DNA of 64,000 bases from positions 1 to 64,000 of the forward strand of contig NZ_BLJU01000007.1 in the NCBI RefSeq assembly GCF_009932725.1, given 5' to 3'. The translations under genes and the position numbers were made by a program. Below the pieces are notes generated by a model, which saw only the letters and a program-made list of their open reading frames with translations, searched no databases and had not been told where the DNA came from. Origin of the DNA: Pseudomonas yangonensis. Lineage in GTDB: Bacteria > Pseudomonadota > Gammaproteobacteria > Pseudomonadales > Pseudomonadaceae. This document shows, in pieces, positions 38,881 through 48,038 of the stretch. The first letter of the stretch is position 1. Every line of letters starts with the position of its first letter.

Positions 38881-39237
38881 ATGAGCAAACGTCATCCCAA
38901 CCTGTTGGCCTGGCAATGGCGCCACTACGCCGACCAGCACAAGCATCCCGCCAATCTGCTGCTGCACCTGATAGCCGTACCGCTGTTTCTGCTGTCGCTG
39001 GGGCTGTTGCTGATCGGGCTGTGGCAACTGAGGTTCGTGCCTCTGGTACTGGGCATCATCGGCCTGATCGCCGCCCTGGCGCTGCAGGCGCATGGCCACC
39101 GCCTGGAGCAGCAGTCACCCGAGCCCTTCAGCGGCAAACGCGACGCAGTGAAACGCCTGCTGCTGGAGCAGTGCGTGACCTTCCCGAGGTTTCTGTTCAG
39201 CGGCGGCTGGTGGCGCGCCTGGCGCAAGCGAAAGTAG
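38881..39237 (+). CDS. DUF962/Mpo1-like membrane protein
   Basis: A 118-residue protein beginning MSKRHPNLLAWQWRHYADQH, with two hydrophobic helices (ANLLLHLIAVPLFLLSLGLLL and VPLVLGIIGLIAALALQA). The histidines HYADQHKHP and AHGHRLEQ match DUF962/YGL010w proteins; the yeast member Mpo1 is an Fe-dependent dioxygenase of 2-hydroxy fatty acids. Whether this protein does the same is unknown. The ATG at 38881 is chosen since the sequence before it is not conserved-looking. It ends in TAG. Confidence 0.82.
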   Translation: MSKRHPNLLAWQWRHYADQHKHPANLLLHLIAVPLFLLSLGLLLIGLWQLRFVPLVLGIIGLIAALALQAHGHRLEQQSPEPFSGKRDAVKRLLLEQCVTFPRFLFSGGWWRAWRKRK

Positions 39238-39288
39238 CCGGCGACGTCGCTGCACGCGCTTACCGCGGGCGTCCGGGGCGCGCCGACG

Positions 39289-40086
39289 TCAACCGAACAC
39301 CGTCACGGTCTGCCGGCTCAGCGCGATCAACTCGCCTGCCGGACTCCACATTGCCGCCGCTACGTGGCCGTAGCCATCGCGGGCGTGCTCGATGTCCGCG
39401 CGATACAGGCACCAGTCCTCGCTGCTGAGGCTTTGCAGGGGCTGAACGAACTCGATGGTCCAGGTCAGCGAACTGCCCGGCGCCGGGCTCTTCAGATGCG
39501 GTAGCACTGCCGGCGGCCAGGCATCGACCAGAGCCAGTAGATGCGCCTCGCTGAGCGTTTGCGCCTCACTCTCCCCGCGCAGGCGCACCCACCCGCCCAT
39601 CTGCCGTGACCGATTGTTGGTAAATGGCATGCCGCCAATTGCCCAGCGCATGGCCAGAAAGCGAGTGAACTCAGGTGTCACGTTACGCACGTAGGGCAGT
39701 TCCTGGCACTGTTCGACCGGCTTGATCTGCGGCGCAGCCAGTGCCTCCACGGTAATTGACGAAGAGCGCGACGCACCGAAGCTGCCCTGCACCACCGTCA
39801 CCACCTGACCATCCTGCACCGCGCGTAGCAGCATCTGGCTGACCGCTTTACCTTCACGCAGCACTTCAGCCTGGAAGCTGACCGGCACATCCGACGCCAC
39901 CGGACCGACGAAGGTGATCGCCAGCGAGCGCACCGGGCGCCCGTCGGGCACCTTGGCACGCATCGCCTCGAACGCCAGCGCGGCCACCAGACCACCGAAG
40001 CTGGCGCGCCCCTGCCCCCACTCGGCCGGAATCACCACGGTATCGGGATCGCGGCGCACCGCTTCGAGCATTTCGGAAAAGATCAT
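39289..40086 (-). CDS. Acyl-CoA thioesterase, TesB-like double-hotdog
   Basis: A 265-residue protein with two hotdog halves. The first half has GRASFGGLVAALAFEAM and RSLAITFVGPVASD; the second has SLTWTIEFVQPL and YGHVAAAMWSPAGELIALSRQ, as in TesB-like and 4HBT_3 acyl-CoA thioesterases. It should hydrolyse acyl-CoA esters, but chain length is unknown. The ATG at 40086 has TGAGGTG upstream; a TTG nine codons earlier is weaker. It is convergent with the DUF962 gene and stands alone. Confidence 0.87.
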   Translation of the reverse strand: MIFSEMLEAVRRDPDTVVIPAEWGQGRASFGGLVAALAFEAMRAKVPDGRPVRSLAITFVGPVASDVPVSFQAEVLREGKAVSQMLLRAVQDGQVVTVVQGSFGASRSSSITVEALAAPQIKPVEQCQELPYVRNVTPEFTRFLAMRWAIGGMPFTNNRSRQMGGWVRLRGESEAQTLSEAHLLALVDAWPPAVLPHLKSPAPGSSLTWTIEFVQPLQSLSSEDWCLYRADIEHARDGYGHVAAAMWSPAGELIALSRQTVTVFG

Positions 40087-40179
40087 ACGCACCTCAGGAC
40101 TCAACGATGGCAACGATCTTAGGGGATGGCGGCGACTGTACGATAGCCCGCGGGCACGCCGATTCGGCCATATGGCCGG

Positions 40180-40962
40180 CTAGAATCGCGTACTGTCCTT
40201 GCAGGGAAAATCGCCATACAGCGCCAGCAAGGCATCGTCGGCACGCTTTTCGGCAGCGTGCTGCGCCTGCAGCCAGGCGTCCCGACAGGGACTCAGCGAC
40301 ATCAGCGCTTCGGCCTGCGCCAGCCATTGAAGGTGGTCGTGCCAATCACCCAGGGCGCTTTGCGCACGCTTGAGCCGCTGTTGCGCCGCCTTGCCCAGAC
40401 GACTCTGCGCCGGATAGGTCTCAGCGCCATAGCGCACGCGCTTGATCAACAACCGCAGGCGATGGCGGTCATGCGCAGGATCGCGCAATGCGTGGGCCAG
40501 CTTGCGTTGTTGGCGCCTCAGACGGCGACGAATACGCCTGTCCAGATCGCGCAGCTGGCCTTGCCTTGCAGCTTCACGCCAACTCATTGGCCAGGCGTCG
40601 AGCAACAGCATCAGATCCGCAAACTCACCGCTGCGTGCAATCGCCACATATCCCAGGGCGCGCTGGGTCTCATCGCTCGGCGCCAGATGCGCCAAGCCGA
40701 GACGCTGCAGTTCGGCTGCCAATACTTCACGATCACGCAGTGGCCCGCTGAGTCGTCCCAATACCGCCGCGCCCTGCTCCAGAGCATCGACGGTTGCCAG
40801 GCCGCGCAACGGCCGCAAAAGACTGCGCAGCTGGCGCAGGGCGATGCGCAGATCGTGCAGCGCCTCGGCGTCGGTGCAGTCAGTCAGCCGCGCCTGGCAG
40901 GCGTAAAGACGTACCTGCAGGGCCAGGACGCGCTCCAGGCAATGCTCGATGAAATCGCTCAT
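40180..40962 (-). CDS. CHAD-domain protein
   Basis: A 260-residue all-helical protein with the CHAD signature: conserved histidine/arginine clusters such as EALHDLRIALRQLRSLLR and RRLRRQQRKLAHALRDPAHDRHRLRLLIKRVRY, quoted in pieces: EALHDLRIALRQL and LRLLIKRVRYGAE. CHAD domains bind inorganic polyphosphate and target granules in several bacteria. There is no triphosphate tunnel (CYTH) domain attached. GAGGGGAG precedes the ATG at 40962, and the gene ends in TAG. The link to polyphosphate is from the family, not shown for this protein. Confidence 0.85.
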   Translation of the reverse strand: MSDFIEHCLERVLALQVRLYACQARLTDCTDAEALHDLRIALRQLRSLLRPLRGLATVDALEQGAAVLGRLSGPLRDREVLAAELQRLGLAHLAPSDETQRALGYVAIARSGEFADLMLLLDAWPMSWREAARQGQLRDLDRRIRRRLRRQQRKLAHALRDPAHDRHRLRLLIKRVRYGAETYPAQSRLGKAAQQRLKRAQSALGDWHDHLQWLAQAEALMSLSPCRDAWLQAQHAAEKRADDALLALYGDFPCKDSTRF

Positions 40963-41034
40963 GCTCGCTCCCCTCGAAGTCGATACGCCAAACTAACAGC
41001 CAGACCATCCCTTCATACAAGTGACCAATGGTCG

Positions 41035-43020
41035 CTAACGCGACAAGCGCCAGGGCAACGCCTTGCGCAAATCGCTCAATGCTCGCAGCAAGGCGGCACG
41101 CGACGCAGGCTTGCCGGCATAACGCTGTTGCTCGAAGCAGCGCGCGAATGCCTCGATCTGCGCCGCCTGCTCCGGCAACCGCCGCGACGCACGCGAGGCG
41201 AAGGAGCGCACGCCCTCGCCCGCTTCCCGTCGTATGTCATGGCGCGCCAGCAGGCGCTCGAACTTGCGAAAGGCCTGACGCTGCGGATCGGCGCGCTGCT
41301 GCCAGGGCTTGAGCAACCACAGGGCCAGCAGCCCCAGCAACAATCCACCCGTGCCCACCAGGGCCAAGGCCAGCCGCTGCCAGTCAAGGCTGCCGAACCA
41401 GTTCTGCAGCAGTTTCAACTGTTGCTCGCCCTGATAACCCAGCACCCAGCGCTGCCAACCGTAATTGAGATTCTCCCAGCTCATGCGCAACTGGTTGAGC
41501 CAGGCCAGTTCGCGGTAACGCAAAGGCGAGAACGGCTGGTCGTCGAGAAAGCCATCTTCCTCGGTCAGGGCCTCTTCCAGCCCCTGCTCGATGCGCTCGG
41601 GAGCGACCTGGAAGGTGGGATCGACGCTGCGCCAGCCCTTCCCGGGTTGCCAGTACTCGACCCAGGCATGGGCGTCGAACTGGCGCACCTGGATGTAATT
41701 GCCGTTGGGATTGAGTTCACCGCCCTGGTACCCGGCGACGACCCGCGCAGGGATGCCCGCCGCACGCAAGACGAAGGTCATCGCGCCGGCGTAGTGGGCG
41801 CAGAAACCGCGCCGTGTGTCGAACAGAAACTCATCGATGCTGTCACGCCCCAGCGGCTGCGGACGCAAGGTATAAACATAGGGCTCGCGATTGAAATGCC
41901 GCAGCACTGCCGCCACCAATGCATCGCTCTGCGGGTACTGCGCCTTCAACTCGGTCGCCCAGGCACGGCTACGCGGGTCACCCCGCTCGGGCAGCTGCAG
42001 CGCCTGGCGCAGGCCAGGCGGCTCGGCCTGAGCCTCACGCGCGGCATTCGGCCAGGAGCGCACCTGGTAAAGCAGAGGCCGATCCACCGGGCGCAGCCGC
42101 TGCCAACGGAAGTCACTCATCATGCGCCCGTTTTCCTGAGCCATCTCGCCCACATCCAGGGCGAACAGCCAGCGCTTGCCACTGGGCTGCATGATGATGC
42201 TGTAATCCAGCGGTTCGCCGGCCTTGCTCCACTGCGGCGCTACTGGCACATCAGCGTAAGTGGACTGCGACCAGCGCCGGCCATCGAAGCGCTCCAGCGT
42301 CAGTGCCCGCCAGTACAGCTGCACGCGCGGCGGTACTTCGCTCTCGAAGCTGGCACGAAAGGCCAACGCCGAAGAGCGGCTGAGTTCGGCGATATCGCCT
42401 GGCTCCATGCTGTCCGACAGACCGGTGACGCCCTTGTCGCTCGGTAGCGGCAGCGACCACAGCGGCCCCATGCGCGGGAAGAACACGAACAGCAGCACCA
42501 TCAGCGGTATGGCCTGCAGCATCAGGCTTGCGGCCAGGCGCAGGGTCGGCCAGGGGCGCTCGGCGAAGCCGCTGTGCTGCAGACCGACCAGCGCAGCCAG
42601 TAGCGCAGTCACCGGTAACAGGCTGTAGAGCGCGGCCAGGATGCCATCCTCGAACAGGTAGGCGGTCACCACGCAGAAGAAGCCGAGGAAGATCACCACC
42701 AGCGCGTCACGCCGTGTGCGCATCTCCAGCAATTTGAGGGTGAAGGTGGCGATCAGCAGCACCGTCGCCGCATCCAGCCCCACCAAGGTGCCGCGCGACA
42801 GCAGGATACCGGCCAACACCAACAGCACCAGGCCACCCTTGGCCCAGCCATTGGGATAGCGCGCACGCATGCGGAAGATCTGCACGCGCCAACCTGCAGC
42901 GCCGAGCCACAGCGCGATCATCCACAGCGGCAGATGAACCAGGTGCGGCAGGATCACCAACACCTGCGCGACCAGTAGCCAGATCAGGGCGACGCGCGGA
43001 ATCCCCGGCAGACTGCTCAT
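41035..43020 (-). CDS. tgpA: Transglutaminase-like membrane protein TgpA
   Basis: A 661-residue inner-membrane protein. The N-terminal DUF3488 region has about six membrane helices (residues 10-180), followed by a periplasmic transglutaminase-like domain with the Cys-His-Asp triad in RRGFCAHYAGAM, FDAHAWVEYW and WRSVDPTF, then a final helix and a cytoplasmic tail. TgpA (PA2873) is essential in P. aeruginosa and is thought to act on cell-envelope proteins or peptidoglycan. The ATG at 43020 overlaps the DUF58 stop by four bases. It is the last gene of moxR-DUF58-tgpA and ends in TAG. Confidence 0.9.
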   Translation of the reverse strand: MSSLPGIPRVALIWLLVAQVLVILPHLVHLPLWMIALWLGAAGWRVQIFRMRARYPNGWAKGGLVLLVLAGILLSRGTLVGLDAATVLLIATFTLKLLEMRTRRDALVVIFLGFFCVVTAYLFEDGILAALYSLLPVTALLAALVGLQHSGFAERPWPTLRLAASLMLQAIPLMVLLFVFFPRMGPLWSLPLPSDKGVTGLSDSMEPGDIAELSRSSALAFRASFESEVPPRVQLYWRALTLERFDGRRWSQSTYADVPVAPQWSKAGEPLDYSIIMQPSGKRWLFALDVGEMAQENGRMMSDFRWQRLRPVDRPLLYQVRSWPNAAREAQAEPPGLRQALQLPERGDPRSRAWATELKAQYPQSDALVAAVLRHFNREPYVYTLRPQPLGRDSIDEFLFDTRRGFCAHYAGAMTFVLRAAGIPARVVAGYQGGELNPNGNYIQVRQFDAHAWVEYWQPGKGWRSVDPTFQVAPERIEQGLEEALTEEDGFLDDQPFSPLRYRELAWLNQLRMSWENLNYGWQRWVLGYQGEQQLKLLQNWFGSLDWQRLALALVGTGGLLLGLLALWLLKPWQQRADPQRQAFRKFERLLARHDIRREAGEGVRSFASRASRRLPEQAAQIEAFARCFEQQRYAGKPASRAALLRALSDLRKALPWRLSR

Positions 43021-43973
43021 GAGTGCCCTCCGAACAGCGCCAGGGCACGCAGACAGGCCTCGCGATGGCCGTCGCCGTAATCCGGGGCGATCACCTGTCC
43101 CGGCAGTTGCAGGCCGAATGCCTGCTGCCGCTCGGAAAACTGCAACACCCAGTGGCAGAGCAGCGACAGGCGCATTTCGCTGTCGCCACCCAGGCTGTCG
43201 AAGTCCAGCCACAGATCACGCCCGCTGAGCATGGCGAAATCCTTGACCAACAGGCCCTGACCACGCGAGTAGGCCTTCCAGTCCAGGCGCCGCTTCGAGT
43301 CACCCGGCTGATATTCGCGCAGCCCCTGAAAATCGTCGGCGCCCTGACCACGGGCCCGCATGCCCTCTTCCTCCTCCTCGTCACCCAGGCCCGCCGACAA
43401 CGGCAGATCGCCTTCCAGCGGCCGCGGATAAACCAGCACTGCCTGGTCCAGGTCGACCCAGCTCCAGGCCACCAGCAAACCCAGGGGAAAGCGACTTTCC
43501 ACCCGCATACGCTCGGGCCGTAGCCAGCCCCGCCGGGTGGCGGGAAGATTCAGATCCACTTCGGTCTGGCCTTCACGCGGTACATCGCGCATCACCAGCT
43601 CTGCCGGCGGCCAGCCAAGCGCGATGGCCTGATGCTCGCGCTCGCGGCTTTCCAGACGTACGCGAAAACGCGCCTGCTCACCGACGAATACCGCCCCGCC
43701 GCCACCCGCCTTGAGCACCAGCCCGGCCAGGTTGCGGTAGGTATGCAGGATGGTCACGACGAATACCGACATCAGCAGAAAGGTCAGACCATAGGCCAGA
43801 CTGTTCTGGTAATTGATGCCCACCAGCAACATCAGCAGCAGCGCCACGGCGAAGGCCGCGCCCACCCGGCTGGGCAGAATGAAGATGCGCCGCTGATTCA
43901 GGCGCACGCTGGCTGCCGGCGGAATGCGCCTGGCCAGCCAACGGCGCCAGAGCGGTTTCAGCGCTGCGCGCAT
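43017..43973 (-). CDS. DUF58 (vWA-like) membrane protein
   Basis: A 318-residue protein with two N-terminal helices (VGAAFAVALLLMLLVGINYQ, YGLTFLLMSVFVVTIL) and a DUF58 domain with the motif GDSKRRLDWKAYSRGQGLLVKD, quoted as DSKRRLDWKAYSRG. DUF58 proteins pair with MoxR ATPases and are thought to assist maturation of envelope enzymes. I choose the ATG at 43973, which overlaps the moxR stop as TGATG; an ATG at 44003 would lengthen it by ten residues. An acidic run EEEEE precedes the DUF58 motif. Confidence 0.88.
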   Translation of the reverse strand: MRAALKPLWRRWLARRIPPAASVRLNQRRIFILPSRVGAAFAVALLLMLLVGINYQNSLAYGLTFLLMSVFVVTILHTYRNLAGLVLKAGGGGAVFVGEQARFRVRLESREREHQAIALGWPPAELVMRDVPREGQTEVDLNLPATRRGWLRPERMRVESRFPLGLLVAWSWVDLDQAVLVYPRPLEGDLPLSAGLGDEEEEEGMRARGQGADDFQGLREYQPGDSKRRLDWKAYSRGQGLLVKDFAMLSGRDLWLDFDSLGGDSEMRLSLLCHWVLQFSERQQAFGLQLPGQVIAPDYGDGHREACLRALALFGGHS

Positions 43974-44890
43974 CAGAGTGCCGGCACTTCGCGCAGCAGC
44001 CATTGCACCAGACTGCCCCCGCCATGGCCGGTGGGATCGGCGCGCTCGCGCAAGCGGTGGCCGACTACCGAGGGCAGAACAGCCTGTACGTCCTCGGGAA
44101 TCACGTAATCGCGCTCTGCCAGCAGCGCCCAGGCCCGGGCCGCGGCCAGCAGCGCCAGGCTGGCACGTGGCGACAGGCCCCAGGCGAACTGCGGCTGGCT
44201 GCGCGTCGCCTCGACCAGACGCAGTACGTAATCAACCAGCGCATCGCTGGCGCGCACCTGGGGCACCGCCGCCTGCAGGCGCGCCAGTTCGGCATGGTCG
44301 AGAATCGGCTCGATGCGCGGCAGCAGGTCGCGCCGGGCGTCGCCCAGCAGCAAGGCGCGCTCGGCGGCCTGGGCCGGATACCCGAGCGACAGACGCATGA
44401 GAAAGCGGTCGAGCTGAGATTCGGGCAAGGCAAAGGTGCCACCGCTGCTGACCGGGTTCTGCGTGGCGATGACGAAGAACGGCTCGGGCAGCGGGCGGGT
44501 TGCGCCCTCGATGGTCACCTGCCCTTCCTCCATGGCTTCGAGCAACGCGCTCTGGCTCTTCGGTGTGGCGCGATTGATCTCGTCCGCCAGCACCAGCTCG
44601 GCGAAGATCGGCCCGGGATGAAAGACGAACTGGCCGCTGTCCTTGTCGAACACCGAGGTGCCGAGGATATCGCCAGGCAACAGGTCGGAGGTGAACTGGA
44701 TACGCTGGAAGCTCAGTCCCAGCACGCGCGCCAGGGCATGGCTGAGAGTGGTCTTGCCCATGCCGGGCAGGTCTTCGATCAGCAGGTGACCCCGCGCCAG
44801 CAGGCAAGTCAGCGCCAGACGCACCTGTGTCTCTTTACCCAGCAGCACCTGATTGACCGAGTCGAGACAGGCATCGAGTTTGCTTCGCAT
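43973..44890 (-). CDS. MoxR-family AAA+ ATPase
   Basis: A 305-residue AAA+ chaperone-like ATPase. Walker A is GMGKTTLSHA (GxxGxGKT form in EDLPGMGKT), Walker B is ADEINRATPK, and sensor 1 lies in VIATQNPVSSGGTFALPE. MoxR proteins act as folding or cofactor-insertion aids for neighbouring vWA-type proteins. It is the first gene of the moxR-DUF58-tgpA operon; GGAGCG precedes the ATG at 44890. The two downstream genes suggest it acts on a membrane-associated envelope system. Confidence 0.92.
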   Translation of the reverse strand: MRSKLDACLDSVNQVLLGKETQVRLALTCLLARGHLLIEDLPGMGKTTLSHALARVLGLSFQRIQFTSDLLPGDILGTSVFDKDSGQFVFHPGPIFAELVLADEINRATPKSQSALLEAMEEGQVTIEGATRPLPEPFFVIATQNPVSSGGTFALPESQLDRFLMRLSLGYPAQAAERALLLGDARRDLLPRIEPILDHAELARLQAAVPQVRASDALVDYVLRLVEATRSQPQFAWGLSPRASLALLAAARAWALLAERDYVIPEDVQAVLPSVVGHRLRERADPTGHGGGSLVQWLLREVPAL

Positions 44891-44985
44891 CGTTCGCTCC
44901 TTATGCAGAACGTCGATGCTACTGGGGCGCCGGCATGCGGCATAGCGCCAAGTAATCTTTGCTCACGAAACTGTGAGACTGACCG

Positions 44986-46953
44986 CTATGCCAGTCGGAA
45001 TTGCCCCGCCATGCCCTGCAGCTCGCGCCCCAGTTCGGCCAGCTGGATACTCGACGCGGCGGTTTCGTCCATCGCCGTGGCCGACTGATCGGCGATATCG
45101 CGGATCGAGGTAACGCTGCGGTTGATTTCCTCGGCTACGGCGCTCTGCTGCTCGGCCGCAGCAGCGATCTGCTGGTTCATCTCCGAGATCAGGCTCACCG
45201 CCTCGGCAATGGCCGCCAAGGCACCCTCGGTCTGATTGGCATCGCCAACGGTCAGGCTCACCAGGCTGGCGCTCTGTTCCATATCGGTCACGGCGCGGCG
45301 GCTGCCTTCTCGCAGGGCCGCGATCAGCGACTCGATTTCCGCGGTGGATTGCTGGGTACGTTTGGCCAGCGCACGCACCTCATCGGCGACCACCGCGAAA
45401 CCGCGCCCCTGTTCACCGGCGCGCGCTGCCTCGATGGCTGCGTTGAGCGCGAGCAGGTTGGTCTGTTCGGCGACGCTCTTGATCACATCGAGCACCGCAT
45501 CGATGCGCTGGGTATCCTGGCTCAGGCGCTGGATGCTCTGCGTGGTGGCCTCCATCGCACGGGCCAACTGCTCGATGCGTTGCAGGGTCTGACGCACCAC
45601 CTGACTGCCGGCGTCGACACGCTGATCGGCCTGCTCGGTGGAAGCAGCTGCTGCTTCGGCATTACGCGCGACCTCATGCACGGTGGCAGTCATCTGGCTC
45701 ATGGCGGTGGCGACCTGATCGGTCTCCAGCTTCTGACCGTTTACTCCCTGGCGCGTCTGCTCGGCCGTTGCCGAAAGCGTCTGGGCAGAACTGGATATCT
45801 GCGCCACACCGCCCTGCAGGCGGCCGACCATCTCCCGCAGGTTGCCGGCCATGCGCTGCATGGCCGAGAGCAGCTGGCCGATCTCGTCGCGCCGATCCTG
45901 TTCGATGTGCACACTGAGGTCGCCGGCAGCGATGGATTCGGCCAGGCCGATCACCCGCTTGAGCGGGCGCACGATGGCCAGGCTGATCAGGATCGCCGCG
46001 CCAAGGCCGAACAGCAGCGCCAGGGCCGCGGCCGCGATGATCAGGCCGCTGCTGGCCTGGCGCTCGGCATGCATGGCCTGGCGCTGGGTGTCCAGAGCCA
46101 GATCGACACGCTGCTACAGCTGTTCGATCTGAGCGACCAGTTGCCCATAGACCTGCTTTTGCTGCTGCAACTGGCCGGCGTATTCCTTGAGTCGCTCGTT
46201 GAAGGAGTCGACGTTGACCACCACCTCGCCGAGCACGGCGGCATAACCGGGATCATTCAACTCATCGCGTAACTCGGCAGCCAGAGCCTGTGCCTCGCCA
46301 GCCTGGGCAATTTCGCTCTGTTCTTCGCCATCGCCGCGTCGGCTGGCCTCCAGACGCTGGCGGGCCTGATCCAGCGCCTGCAGCAGCAACTGGTGAATCT
46401 TGCCGACCTTGCCGGCCTGCAATACCGAATCGCCGCCCTGCTCGCCCTGGGAACTCTTGAGCAGGTCGACGCCGTCTTCGGACAGTCCTTCCTGCAGCAG
46501 ATCCAGGCTATTGGCGGCGCTGACCACCAGCCAGTCGGCGGCCTGCAGCGACAGCTGCATGTTGTCGGTGAGTTCGACGTAGCGGGCGAAGGCGCTGCGA
46601 TAGTCGGCCAGAGCAGGTTCGACCTGCGCCATGACCGCGGCCGTGTCGCTATCCAGCTCGGCCTGCAGGGCCTGGCCGGCCTGCAGAATCGCCTCGGCCT
46701 GCTGCGCCAGGCGCTCGGCATGCTGCTTGTCGCCACTCAGGGCAAACGCCTGTTCGCTCTGGCGCATGCGCAGTACCTGCTCGCCAAGGGCGCTCATGCG
46801 CTGCTGCAATTCGGCGCCGGCGCTGACCTCGCGCAACGCCAGCAGACCGGTTGCGGCCACCAGAGCGGTCAGAATCAAGACCAGAGCAAACCCCAGCATC
46901 AGCTTGCTGGCCGTACTCAGACTGGCCAAGCGCTTGCCCAATGAGCCACCCAT
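44986..46953 (-). pseudogene. Methyl-accepting chemotaxis protein interrupted by in-frame TAG
   Basis: The continuous frame of 656 codons encodes a chemoreceptor with one internal TAG at 46114-46116 on the minus strand (codon 280). Before it are TM1 (LMLGFALVLILTALVAATGL) and a helical sensor of about 250 residues with RMRQSEQAFALSGDKQ, the style of HBM (helical bimodular) domains; after it are TM2, a HAMP domain and the signalling tip [19 protein letters not shown]. The stop falls between sensor and TM2, so neither half alone is a normal receptor. The local sequence EQL-stop-QRVDLA suggests CAG (Gln) to TAG. A downstream ATG (46074) could restart TM2 onward. The natural stop is also TAG. Confidence 0.87.
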
Positions 46954-47078
46954 GACATCCCCCTGCCTACCGCAGCCAGCCCCAGTTCTGGAACATAGGA
47001 GCGCAATGCTACTGGCGACAAGCCAGCAAGCAGCAAGATGGCCGGAACAGCTAAATGGGTGTCGTTTTCAGAACGGAT

Positions 47079-47684
47079 TCAGGGACGTTGCATCTGAAAC
47101 AGATCCCGCGTACGGCAATAGGCGCTGCCGCCCAGACGTCCGATCAGATCGAGCTTGAACGGGTCGAGACGCCCCTGCTCGTTGAGCACGGCATCGTCGA
47201 TATGTGCCAGCAGTACCTCGGCAAAGATCAGGTGGCAGTTGGGCTGCTGGGCAGGATAAGGCTGAATCTGCGCCACCCGGCATTCGAAGGTCACCGGGGC
47301 ACCGACGACACGCGGCACGTCGATGCGCTCGCACGGCTGACTGGCGATGGCGCAGTGGGCGAACTCGCTGACCTCATGAGGCAGGATCGCGGCGCTGGCG
47401 TTCATCGCTTCGGCCTGGGCGAAGCTGACCAGCTGAATCGCCAGTTCGCCGCTGGCCTGGGCATTGCGCAGGCTGTCCTTGAGGCTGCCATCGTCGCGGG
47501 TGCTGACGTTGATCAACAGGGTCGGCGGGTTGTCACTGATCACCTGAAAGAAACTGAACGGCGCCAGGTTGGCCACCCCGTCGGCTGAACGGGTCGAAAC
47601 CCAGGCGATGGGACGCGGGGTGACGCTGGCTGCCAGCCAGCGATAAGCCTCGAGCGGACTCAGATCGGTGAAATCCAGCTGCAT
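47079..47684 (-). CDS. Flavin reductase-like FMN-binding protein
   Basis: A 201-residue protein of the flavin reductase/FMN-binding split-barrel family. Typical segments are ASVTPRPIAWVSTRSADGVAN, quoted as SVTPRPIAWVSTRSADG, then NLAPFSFFQVISDNPPTLLI (start NLAPFSFFQVISDNPP). Such proteins reduce free flavin for a partner monooxygenase or act as stand-alone FMN proteins; no monooxygenase gene is near. The ATG at 47684 overlaps the stop of the upstream lipoprotein gene (TGATG), so the two are coupled. Confidence 0.87.
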   Translation of the reverse strand: MQLDFTDLSPLEAYRWLAASVTPRPIAWVSTRSADGVANLAPFSFFQVISDNPPTLLINVSTRDDGSLKDSLRNAQASGELAIQLVSFAQAEAMNASAAILPHEVSEFAHCAIASQPCERIDVPRVVGAPVTFECRVAQIQPYPAQQPNCHLIFAEVLLAHIDDAVLNEQGRLDPFKLDLIGRLGGSAYCRTRDLFQMQRP

Positions 47685-47962
47685 CAACGCCCCGCTCGCG
47701 ATTCGCGGATATAGAAACGCGCACGTTCGGCTTTGCTCACGCAGCCTTCATAGGCTTCGAACTGCTGCTGGGTCTTGGCGGCGGTCAGCAGCGAGAATGC
47801 CTTGGAATAGCTGACGGTACCGGCGAAGCCTTCGGCTTCGGCGATGCTCAGCTCTTTCCAGGCAGCGTCCAGCTGATTGGCGCAGGTCTCGCGGTAAACG
47901 GTCTTGCCGGCACAGCCGGTGAGCGCCACCGCAAGCAGCGGCAAACAGATCCAGTGTTTCAT
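47684..47962 (-). CDS. Small lipoprotein of unknown function
   Basis: A 92-residue protein with a lipoprotein signal peptide; the lipobox LTGC puts the modified cysteine at residue 17 (LPLLAVALTGCAGK). The mature part is mostly helical with two further cysteines in YRETCANQ and YEGCVSK, which may form a disulfide. GAGGAG lies before the ATG at 47962. The frame extends much further upstream across selU, but without support. It is coupled to the flavin reductase gene. The family is seen in pseudomonads as far as I recall, function unknown. Confidence 0.83.
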   Translation of the reverse strand: MKHWICLPLLAVALTGCAGKTVYRETCANQLDAAWKELSIAEAEGFAGTVSYSKAFSLLTAAKTQQQFEAYEGCVSKAERARFYIRESRAGR

Positions 47963-48038
47963 CGACCACACTCCTCGGAGGGATAGGACTACGGGTTGGC
48001 CCAGACTATGACGCTTCGGCAGAGCGAAAGTGCCTGAC

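Noticed and set aside
36815..46116. Reassignment of TAG to an amino acid
   Set aside because: At least seven intact genes here end naturally with TAG, so TAG is a working stop. Partial suppression remains possible and is listed as a finding.
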